A DNA stretch of 64,000 bases from Solenopsis invicta. Lineage: Eukaryota; Arthropoda; Insecta; Hymenoptera; Formicidae. Both the position numbers and the translations under genes were made by a program. The stretch covers positions 17,008,405 through 17,072,404 of the forward strand of contig NC_052664.1 of assembly GCF_016802725.1 (NCBI RefSeq), read 5' to 3'. This document shows, one piece after another, positions 13,833-23,295 of this stretch. Below the pieces are notes generated by a model. It did not search any database. It had not been told where the DNA came from and worked only from the letters and a program-made list of their open reading frames with translations. Every line of letters begins with the position of its first letter. Positions within the stretch are counted from its first letter, which is position 1.

Positions 13833-15384
13833 TTAATAAATTGCATGTTTTCAAATTCAATAATCTTCAATAACACTAACATTTTTATATATTCGATATA
13901 TTAAAAATAGGTATATTAAAAACACAAGAATATATGAAGTCAATAAAATTGATTCATTCTATGTATATAATTGATACTTGCTAATATTTTTATACGTAAA
14001 TATTATATTCGCATATATATAGAATTAAAAGTATGTTAATTTTTACATATTTCGTCATTCTTACTTGTAATGCAATATCTACATAGAACATTCTGCCGGT
14101 CTTGAAGTATATGCGTTATGCAATTTCAGAACTTGTTCCAAAATTGAGATTTACATGTACAAACTTGCCTCAAAATTAAGTTTTACGTGTATATTTATAT
14201 AAAACTAAATTTTAAGGTAGGTGTGTGTATGTGTGTGTATGTATATAAATAGATAAATAGATAGATTCCTAAGTCAGATGTTTTTTATGGTTGAAGTCGT
14301 TATGATCCTATAGTTTTATAGAAGCAATTTGCATACAAAGCGTAGAGTAGCGCATTGTGCTAGGAGATTGAACTTCTCGGGGTCAATTTAAAAATCCCGG
14401 TTCATTATTTTGCGAAACACGACGTAGATCGGCACACGCGAAACTACCGCATCGCCAAAAAGCGGCTTCTCTCACTCGCCGTTTACGTGGAAATGGTGAC
14501 ATTTCTTCGGTGATGCGCGAAACGCTATGGGATTTTCCAGAAACTACGTAGAAAGATATAATTTGAATAGTCAAATTTTGACAATGTGAACTTCTATAAA
14601 GTCCTCATTCAAAGTAAACAACAGAAAAGCAACCTTAATATGAAAAATATTTCTCACGTTGTAATATAAAACTAACCAAAACATCGCTAAAATTATAATA
14701 ACTAAAATTATAATAATTTTTGATTATATCAATTTATAATCCAAATTTAAATTCTTTCTTTCTCAACATTTATACCAGAATGTAATTGGTCAATTTAAAT
14801 CCTAATTTCTTTCTAACGTGTAAAATATTTAAATTACTACTCACTTAAAGAAATCAAATTAAATATAAAACGAGTATAATATTACTTTATATCTTAATGA
14901 ATTCTAAAGTATATACGTGGTAATATTTACATAAGAAAAAAATTTTAATTCATAAAAAACAATTTTATACTCGATTTTATATTAAAACAAATAAAAATAA
15001 TTTCAATTTAATATTATAAACATAATATGTTTGCTATTAAAAAAAAACGCAATCGTCAACGAATTAATATATTAATGAGCGATGATTGTGAGAATAATCA
15101 TAGAAATTCTCTTTTTCATTTCTTCGGTAAAATAATTTTTTAAATACAAATTTTTTAAATATAAAAAAAACGAATATATTATATTCATATAATATTAATG
15201 AATGAATTATGTACGTTTTATTGAAGCACATTATTTAAAAAAAAATCATTAAAAGACAGTGTATATAGAGTTTCAAGTGACATATGATTGATAAGTTATC
15301 TTTCGTCATTATTCATTCGCAAATATTTTATCATACGCACTCGTTTGTCCGCAAATATTTATTTACGAATTAAAACAGACTTAC

Positions 15385-15603
15385 CTCTTTCACTTTGTCC
15401 CTTCGTTGCCTGGCGATATGGTCCTTATCCTCTCCGCCGACGGTTAATGGCAGCTTATCCGCAGGCGCTGGTGGCACTGTCACCAAAACCATTTCTTCCT
15501 TGTGCACTATCAACGACGAGGAACTACTTGTACGCACTCGCGATTCACCCATGTCCGGTTTTTCTAATGTCTTTTGTTGTTGATACTCCTCGTTGATTTT
15601 CGC
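15385..15603 (-). CDS. Mannosidase I coding exon 2 (stem)
   Basis: 73 codons, AKINEEYQQQKTLEKPD through ARQRRDKVKE. The acceptor is CGATTTTAG|GCG and the donor is a consensus GAG|GTAAGT; both boundaries are phase 0. It contains a five-serine run and a Pro-rich stretch (VTVPPAPADKLPL), as expected for a flexible Golgi stem. The intron to exon 1 is 4277 bp. Confidence 0.85.
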
Positions 15604-18600
15604 CTAAAATCGCCGCGCAATCGAGATATATCCGCGATTATTTCAGATGGCATGCCAAAGTAGCACGTTTATTAATAAATGCTACATATAACCACACGCC
15701 GAAATACATTGGTTTATACTACTACATTTATATATTTATAAATTTAAATTTATTTAACTAGAACATTATGCAAAGAGCTGTCATAAAGCTATTTCAAACA
15801 AAATGTGTATAAAGAATAAAATTCAAAATTTGATAAACACATATCTGAAATTATATTTGAACACCTTAATTTTTCAAATTTAGTTTTCGTCCGATTACAT
15901 TATATAAATTATGTTTATTTATATTTTTTTAATAAAAAGATTAGCCGCAATCTCTCATATATTCACATGTACTTGTACGTATGTTAAAAAACAGGCTAAC
16001 AAAATTATTTCAAATAATTTCAATACAAAAGATTATTTACATCAATATATAAGAGTTTAATCGCGCAGCACAGCCAACTTCAATTTCAACAGCTGGCTTC
16101 GTTATCTCTAGTTCGTAATTATTCGTAGCGATAATACAAATGCGTATTGCGTATAGCGTGCTGAATCTCACGCCAACTCATTCGTTGACGGTACTACTCC
16201 AGAGATTACATTCGAGAATTTAAAAGAGCAATGCTTTTTTAAATTAAGATATAAATATACAAGCTTCAGCTTTTACTCCATCAAACACATACGTAAATTT
16301 TGTTTTTATTTTTATTTATCTCATTAATATTTTTAAATTAAATTTTATATCTTGCTTGTTCTCTTCAAACTGTTTACTGCATTAGCATTTCCAATGTATA
16401 TATGAAATGTGTCGCATATTTATTGAACTTGGATCCATGGTTACGTAAGTCTAAATGACTATGCAAATCAGTCTTAAGGCAAAAAGACTAATGTATTGTA
16501 TTTCCATAAAAAAAGCGCATGCCATCTGCAATCTGTTTTTTTTTACGGTTCACTTATTTTCGCTTTGTTCACCTCACTAGTGCACCTCATCTCCTCGAAC
16601 GCCTCACCGTTACACCTCATCATTATGAAAAAAAAAAAGGAAACACGTGCGAACTACTTTTGAATGGAATAACGCGTTTCTCTGTGAGGTCTCATTATTA
16701 ATTTCATTAATTTCATTTCCACGAGATGGTAAAACGACAATGCTTCTCTGAGAAAATTTTTATTTAGAAACAAAGATTGGAATAGTAACAGCACATAGAA
16801 ATGTCGCGAATATTATTGTTCATGATACAATCAATAGTCAAAACTTTTTTAATAAATATTTTCTATGCGTATCCCCCTTATATATCTCAGTAATTGTTAC
16901 TTCACAGTGCTTATTAAGTATAAACTACCGTTTATGTGTAAATCGTTCATTCTGTAACGTGTGAATGAACACTTAACGATACTATTTATATTATCGCGGG
17001 ATACTTCCTTTCTCACGTTCACATGGTTGCTCCGATAGATTTTGCTTCGTACGTGCATTTTTATCCGATTCACTTCCTACGTTCGGAATAAATACAAAAG
17101 ATAGACGTTGCAAATTTTAACCTATTTTAATCGAGCAACAAATTAGAATATTGATAGCCACAATATTTATAGAATTGCAGAATTGGCCAGCGTTCTTTCA
17201 AAAAAAAATCAACCGCGACGACGCGCTGTTTGATTTATGATGAAAAAGTGCAACGCGCGTGTAAAACGAGTCTTGGTTATTATTTCCTGCGAAAAAGAAA
17301 CGGACGGCAAAACGGAAATAACGGCGGGACGAGTCACGCGCGCGCGTACGAACAAAATAAATCATATTTGCTGCAGGTTACTCTAATAGCTTATCTGTAT
17401 CAATTAACGTCTCGGACTAAAATTTTGATTTATATAAATTTCAAAAGCGTAAATTTATCATACAAAATTCATCGTAGCATAAATTTATCATACGAAATGT
17501 ATCATACATAAACAATCTATTTGAGAGAAAGTTCGTATATCCATATCAAATTTAATGTGCACTTTTTCAATAAAAATTTTATTTTAAAATTAATTTCCCT
17601 CCTTTTTTTTCTAAAACTCTGTCATTAGACTATACGCAATTTATAATTAGAGATTCGCATAAAATTCGCAAACAGTGTGACTGGATGTATTGGCCGATTT
17701 CGCATTCGTCGTTTCGCTTTCGTGCCGATTCGCCAGCAAAATAATCTTTTGACGAAATCAAAAGGCATGAATCACCATGAATTTAATCAATTCGTGCATT
17801 GAATCAGGCCTTTGAAGTGTACATTATGTTAAGATTTATATCTATACGTGTATATATTATTTACATTCGTAAAACGTACCTACATCGAAAAAAAAGGTTT
17901 TTATGTTAAAATAAATATATTTACTCGAGTATTTACTTGAACAAAAATTTTTTTCGGTATACATAACGTCATCTATTCTACATACTCCATTTACACTCGC
18001 GTTTATATTATTTTTGAACGTAATACTGTCGAGTTAATAAGTCATAAATTATAAATTATAATTGTAAACAAATCGCGAGTGACGAAGTAAACAGTGCAGA
18101 TTTACATTAATAAATGGCGAACCACGAATTATGAATTATAAATCACGCATAGTCTGGCGCTAGCTTTACTTTGGAACTGCTAACTATTTTTAAAAATCAT
18201 TAAATACCGATTTTTTTTGTTAAACATTCAATCGCTGTCAGATTCTTAAATCGATTTTGATTACCGAATTTTCAAAATAATTCCGATTAATCGTAGTTTG
18301 GGTCCCTACAACCAGATATCGATATCCCGGAGATGCATTGCCGTACAAGGGCAAGATCACGGCGCGACCTTGCGCGACCTACTCACGTTGAGTGGAAGAA
18401 AAAGAACGCGAATGGAACGGGAGTTTCTCTCGCATCGGCGTGCACAGCAGCAAGTGGCAAAAATATCCGGTATCTCGCTGTCTCCGTTTACCGAGTGAAA
18501 TCGGATCGACTTTGACCTCGACGAATTCCAACGATCAAGTCAGTTGCGCGAGATTCGCTTTAAAATGGATCTGCATTTAATGGAAATACACTGTCAAATT

Positions 18601-20267
18601 CATAATGTCAAATTATACCCCCAATTTAAATTATTTTTTAATTATTCTCAGTCGCCACTACAATTGTCCATGTGTCGTTAATTTAATCAAAATAACGGAA
18701 TTGAACAATTTAACTTAAGAAATGTAAATGTTAAATTTGACTCTCTCTCAGATTTAATTTATTATTTATCAGGTACATACTTAAAATTAAGCAATTCAAC
18801 TACAAGAAATAATTTGATTAGCAGTTTTTTTTTTAATCACACGCTGAGAGAGAATTTCAATGAACATCTGCTGGAATGCTTGCAATAAAATATTTACTAA
18901 TTGTAAATAAATATTTATTTAGTACAAACATCATTAATATAACTTGACTATCATTTTTTTATTGAACATAAGTATTTATGTAACTAAATATTTCATAGCG
19001 AGTATACAAACAAATATTAAAATTTAGTATTTTTTTTCTCGATGCACGTTTTATATTACGATAACAAATTTCGACGCAGAAGTTAAAAATAATAAAATAT
19101 TGTTCAACGCAAGGAACTGGTATCAATTTGATCTTTTAGTATTTAACAGTGTAGAAGTGTAGAAAATGCAAAGGGGACTACGCTAGACTCGAGTGATCGT
19201 CGAACGATCGTCGAAATAAAACGGTTCGAGCATTAAGCTCCAATATTGGCGAGGGAACACTCCAATCTCGAAATACGCGCATTCTCGGAGCAAACATAAA
19301 TAGATTAATAGCGCGATTGAGTGCAGCCCATCGAACGAGCTACATCAGCTGTTGATCATACGGCGTTGCGTCGAGGCGCGTGAGACCGATCGTCTCGATG
19401 AACGATTATTGAACAACGTCACTAATATTAAATATTTGCGGATTTACACGGTATCCCGATTGCTTATCTCGACACGAACGATGGTCAACGGAAGAGATCG
19501 TTATCGTCCATTGAAACGTAATCGTGAAAGAAGTGACAGCGCGCGGAGTCCGCGCACGTGCGTCAGCCATGTACACGTTACAATGGCCGTATGTAAACAA
19601 ACGGAGCACGACCTCGCGTAAACGGAGCGTGTCAACCCCCCGCGTTTTCTAGCGCAACGACGTACTGTTTTCAATGGATGCATATCGCGAGAGAAAGGTG
19701 TTGTTCCCCAGGAAACGGCGAAAGGAAAGACTCGTTCGAGGCGAGAGGCGTTCGAGTGTGCGAGAGAGAGAGAGAGAGACAGAGAGAGAGTGAGAGAGAG
19801 AGAGAGACAAAAAGAGAGAAAGAGAAAGAGAGAGAAAGAGGAGAAAGCTTGGTGCTTCTCAGGCGAGCGCGAATGCACACCTGCAGCTTCTGCTTGTCCT
19901 CGACGAGGTGCACATCCTGATGATCGCTGCCCTCGTGGCCCGGCGGCACAGCGTTCGGATGGCCGACGATCGCGGACGAGCGCGAGTCCTTGACGTCGCC
20001 AGAAGCGCGCGGTGGCACCGGCAGCAGCAGCTCCGGTCCAGCCTTCTGCATGCTCTGGTACACGCGGTAGACGCTGTTCGCGGCGCCGCCGGTGCGAAAA
20101 TCCGGCAGGTAGAAGAACGCGCCGAAACACACGACACCGAACGTCATGAATACCAGAAGGATCAGGTACTTCTCGCGCGGACGGAAGGACCGTCTCGAGA
20201 ACAACGGCACCGGTACGCCGTTCGCGAGGCGCTGGTACGACGGCAGCACGCCAGTCGACGCGCTCAT
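15385..20267 (-). CDS. Class I alpha-1,2-mannosidase (MAN1A / mas-1 type), N-terminal part only
   Basis: Join (minus strand): 20267-19881 and 15603-15385, 202 visible residues. Golgi class I mannosidases (GH47) trim alpha-1,2-linked mannose from N-glycans. They are type II membrane proteins with a short cytoplasmic tail, a membrane anchor, a stem and a luminal catalytic domain. The visible part shows the tail (1-33, ending in basic RRSFRPREK), an anchor at residues 34-53 (YLILLVFMTFGVVCFGAFFY, followed by LPDF), and a variable Pro/Ser-rich stem ending in IARQRRDKVKE. In the human enzyme the stretch ending KKIKE is followed by MMKHAW, the start of the catalytic domain. I could not find that next exon between positions 1 and 15384, so it lies off the left edge. 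Which paralogue this is cannot be decided from the anchor alone. Confidence 0.85.
18589..19151. mobile_element. TA-flanked inverted-repeat element (563 bp), mariner-like ends
   Basis: The left end CACTGTCAAAT and right end ATTTAACAGTG are inverted repeats (one mismatch in 11), with TA immediately outside each end. The interior is AT-rich and shares blocks with 4385-4755. It appears to carry a nested insertion or hairpin around 18839-18930. No ORF. Confidence 0.6.
19762..19847. repeat. (GA)n microsatellite in mannosidase intron 1, close to the promoter
   Basis: Almost uninterrupted GAGAG/AAGAG repeats on the plus strand, starting 34 bases inside the intron from the exon 1 donor. Dense GAGAG is the recognition motif of the insect GAGA factor, so a promoter-proximal regulatory role is possible, but simple repeat expansion is enough to explain it. 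Confidence 0.85.
19881..20267 (-). CDS. Mannosidase I coding exon 1 (cytoplasmic tail, signal anchor, stem start)
   Basis: 129 codons from ATG at 20267-20265 (MSASTGVLPSYQRL) to DKQKLQ, with donor CAG|GTGTGC, phase 0. This ATG was chosen because the anchor and LPDF motif then sit at the usual distance from the N-terminus. An upstream non-ATG extension would only add sequence resembling 5' UTR. The hydrophobic anchor spans residues 34-53. The exon is much richer in GC than its surroundings. Confidence 0.86.
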
Positions 20268-20560
20268 TTTACCGCGACACACCGACACACGTGCAACGCG
20301 CCGCGGCACTTAATCACCACTCCGATCTCGGCGGATACGCGAAAATTCGAGCACCCGTGCGCGTTTCGCACCCGTGGCTGCTCAGCCGTCATACGCCATT
20401 ACGAATCGAGCACCACCTGCGTGCAGTAGTTGACATCTCGCGACTGCGCCGAAGCGCCAATCAGCTGACGTGGCGAGCGCAGCGCGGGAAACTGCGCCGG
20501 GACCGAGCGGATAGCTGTGTTCACTCACCAATCTCACCATTCGTTCGCTAGCGGCGACAC
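20268..20560 (-). promoter_or_regulatory. CpG-rich 5' UTR / promoter region of the mannosidase gene
   Basis: Directly upstream of the mannosidase ATG the sequence switches to a GC- and CpG-rich block in an otherwise AT-rich neighbourhood. On the minus strand it holds a TTTCCCGCGC E2F-like stretch, CACGTCAGCTGATTGG (a CAGCTG E-box next to an inverted CCAAT box) and a CAGGTGG E-box. No TATA box was seen. The exact transcription start cannot be placed. Confidence 0.5.
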
Positions 20561-20778
20561 AGGCGACATCTGTTCACGTGCGCTTACCATCTCTTTCACT
20601 TACCATCGGCAGAAAACGGAGAGATTGCGGCCAGCTCTGTGCGGGCTTGAAATATTTTGATGCGCCTCGACGTTCGTAAAATGTAAATATTGAACTACAT
20701 AGCCAATGCTCGTGAATGAAGGCAATGATCACAATTTTGTGATTCTCTGCCGTGCTATAATAAGGGATGAGATTGTTG

Positions 20779-21985
20779 CCCAGCAAATAGAATCAAGTAA
20801 ATAGAAATGGATTCGTGTGGTTATCATGCTGAATCCAAATTCTTGATTTTTTAAGTTTACTTCAATTCAATTAACAAAAAAGTTTAAAATTTTCTTGAAT
20901 CTCTATTTTAATCTATAAAATGAGATTGAAACTTATACGAGATTCCTATTTTATCAATTCAAAAAAATTTGTGCGAATCACGCAAATCATTTTAATTCTT
21001 GACATAAAATTGCTAATTTTTAATTCAAAATGTATTCATTGAATTAAAATTTTAAACAAGATTATAACTACAAGGATTATTTACGTTGTTTACGTTATGT
21101 TTACACGAATGTTTTTCCTGTAGACAATACAAGCAATGTAAATTATTATAAACTGAAATACTCAATACAGAAAAAGTAATAAGATATAAAATTGTTAATA
21201 CCCCAATCAAAAATAAATTAAAATGGATAGAAATAAATTTATTTCGACATTTTTAGATTCGCTCTTCAGACTTTTCGAATCCATTTAAATCCAAAAATAA
21301 TATAATATGGATATGAGTACATCTGAATTCATGATGAAGTATCATTTCATATCTCAATTTATTAAAATCCAAAAATAGTGTAATGGAGACACAAATCTAT
21401 AATATCTAAATAAAAAATTAATAAATAGCTCATTTTGTGCCTCAATTTATTTGAATCCAAAAATAATATAATGATATGAATCCATCCTAATTCAAAATAA
21501 TAAATAGAGCATTTCGTATTTTAATTCATTTAAATCCAATTAAATTCAAAAATATTCCAAGATTCTAAAGCGCAAACTCGAATAAGTTAAAATAAATTAT
21601 AATTTTTAATTTATTTGAATTTATTTTTGCTACAAAAATTTATAATTTATTTGAATACATTTGGAATTAAAAGACCGCAATTAAGTGATTTCAATTATAT
21701 CATGGATTAAAATAGATTAGATAATCCGCAAAAACTCCTTTTAGTTTAAAATAATAGAAATTACTTCATTTCATGAATTAAAATGGATAATATAGTTTAC
21801 ATAATTCTTTTAGCTTAAAAAAATAGAAATTCCGTTTTTTTAATCTTGCTTTATGGACTAAAATGGATTCAAAGAATTTTTAAATTTTAATTTGATAGAA
21901 ATAGATTCGTGTGGTTATTGTTAAATCCCAATTCTTGATTTTTTAAATCCATTTTTATTTTTTTAATTCATTTCCGTTTGTTGGG
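20779..21985. mobile_element. Inverted-repeat element (about 1.2 kb) with internal degenerate tandem repeats
   Basis: Starts CCCAGCAAATAGAATC and ends GATT-type TTCATTTCCGTTTGTTGGG, whose complement is CCCAACAAACGGAAATGAA. Sub-terminal sequence TAGAAATGGATTCGTGTGGTTAT (20801) recurs as TAGAAATAGATTCGTGTGGTTAT (21897) in the same orientation. Inside are repeated TCCAAAAATAATATAAT units (about 115-bp spacing, 21280-21560) and GGATTAAAATAGATTAGA units (about 90-bp spacing, 21690-21870). No clear target duplication and no transposase ORF. Confidence 0.6.
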
Positions 21986-22778
21986 ACATTAAATATTTAA
22001 AAAATGGAATATAACTTTCAGTATTTCTGACAAAATCTAAATCTTTTATGCGGCATGGATTATTATTTACATAAATGACATAAAGTTTATATAATTTATA
22101 TTAATATAAACTATGGATTAAATATATTTTTTTATTTCATTACCGATTTAAATTAATTGAAATAAAGTAAACTGTCAATTAGATAATATCGCAAGGGGAC
22201 TTTATTATATCAGTAGAAGTAAAGTATTTTTAAAACAAAATACTCATACAAAAAGTATAAAATCGAACATTTGTACATTGATTTAGCGTTTAAAAGTAAG
22301 TAAAGTAGTACAATGTAACGCGATGTGTTCTAATACACATAACATAATTTTAAAAACTGTTAACATAAAATAAACTCCACGCATTCTCAGAGATCAAGTT
22401 CACCTGTTCACTTACTTCATTCTTCTTTCATAATTTGTAATAGTTTCTATCCTAACAAGATAAATTCTATGTATAGCATGGCTAGTATCACAATTCTCAA
22501 CTTCTTATTTCCACAATAAAATAGAATATGCAATTACATAGAAACGGAAAATGTGGTTCGCTCAATTATAACTTACGAAATGAATTATTGGTTGTGCTGA
22601 TTTTATGAGAGAAGCGTGATCACATTTATCTATGTACAAATAAAAATATGTACTATAGATATGAATAACGTCGCAATTTAAATACATCGGTGACCTATTT
22701 TATCAAATACAAATATATTTATAGCGGATGATTGATAACGTTATGTTAGAGTCTGCGCCTGTTACAATAATAACCTAA
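21986..22778. other. Intergenic AT-rich sequence between echinus and the mannosidase element
   Basis: No ORF, repeat or motif of note. It may include distal 3' UTR of echinus if the polyadenylation site is further downstream than suggested. Confidence 0.5.
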
Positions 22779-23279
22779 TTTATTAAGCACATCGAATTAT
22801 GTCTAAAAAATAAAATTAAGTACAATTTTTCTACAAATAACAAATTATGGAAAGTAAGACTCTATCAATAAAGTTGTACACGAAGATAACTAATAGCTGC
22901 ACAATAAGGGTCTCCAATCAAAAGTTATTTAATATTTATACAAAATAATACAAATAATATTTATATTTCGGTACTTCATTAAATGTCAATTAAAAGTTAT
23001 TGACTATATATTTAATTTTACATTTAACTTTACGTGGCTATGTAAAAATTCATTGAATTGCATGCAAGAAGTGAGTATTGTTCTTGCGACTGTATACATC
23101 GCAGATCATTTAAATTGTAACACAATGCGTCTATAGAAAATACAAATATTTCAGACTTTCGTGAAATACATCATCAATAAATTGGTACTTATTGACACGA
23201 TAAGTAATTCATCACGCGAAGAGTACGATACTATTTCTTCGTCAAAGAGACAACATTTAACAAAACTACATGGAACAAC
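22779..23279 (-). other. ec: Probable echinus 3' UTR
   Basis: AT-rich sequence following the echinus stop. The first canonical AATAAA seen on the minus strand is at 22784-22779 (TTTATT on the plus strand), about 500 nt after the stop. Variant signals (ATTAAA) occur earlier, so the true end is uncertain. The first 126 nt also form an uninterrupted in-frame extension of the reading frame, ending at TGA 23153-23151. Confidence 0.4.
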
Positions 23280-23295
23280 TCATGTAGTTTTGTTA
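23258..23295 (-). promoter_or_regulatory. Perfect 15-bp hairpin straddling the echinus stop codon
   Basis: Arms TAACAAAACTACATG (23258-23272) and CATGTAGTTTTGTTA (23281-23295) are exact reverse complements separated by the eight bases GAACAACT. One arm covers the last codons and the first two bases of the TGA. The other lies in the 3' UTR. In the mRNA this would be a stem-loop with the stop codon at the loop edge. Confidence 0.85.

Larger units (their letters stand above)
1..15384. other. Mannosidase intron 2 (left part), no coding exon found
   Basis: Mostly AT-rich sequence with decayed repeats. The expected next mannosidase exon (beginning MMKHAW) was looked for on the minus strand and not found. 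GC-richer patches occur at about 560-960, 1490-1900, 3450-3990, 4800-5040 and 8960-9150; they look promoter- or enhancer-like but contain no convincing exon. ORFs of 60-180 codons in this stretch have no recognisable domains and are treated as chance. Confidence 0.6.
15604..19880. other. Mannosidase intron 1
   Basis: 4277 bp, AT-rich. It contains the TA-flanked element at 18589-19151, the (GA)n repeat near the promoter and a CpG-rich block at about 18300-18560. A CACCTCA-rich patch at 16569-16621 is also present. No exon was found in it. Confidence 0.7.

Noticed and set aside
14340..14415. tRNA-like stretch with a GGTTCA near its end
   Set aside because: No complete A and B boxes and no cloverleaf pairing could be drawn.
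17884..17965. Short AT-rich inverted repeat with CGAAAAAAAA and TTTTTTTCGG ends
   Set aside because: Pairing is mostly poly-A with poly-T; too little information to call an element.
18022..18045. TAATACTGTC, the first ten bases of insect miR-8
   Set aside because: Only the 5' ten bases match, the rest diverges and no hairpin precursor is apparent.
19501..20130. Alternative-frame minus-strand ORFs over the mannosidase first exon and GA repeat
   Set aside because: Ser-Leu repeats come from the (GA)n tract read as CT; the anchor-containing frame is the real one.
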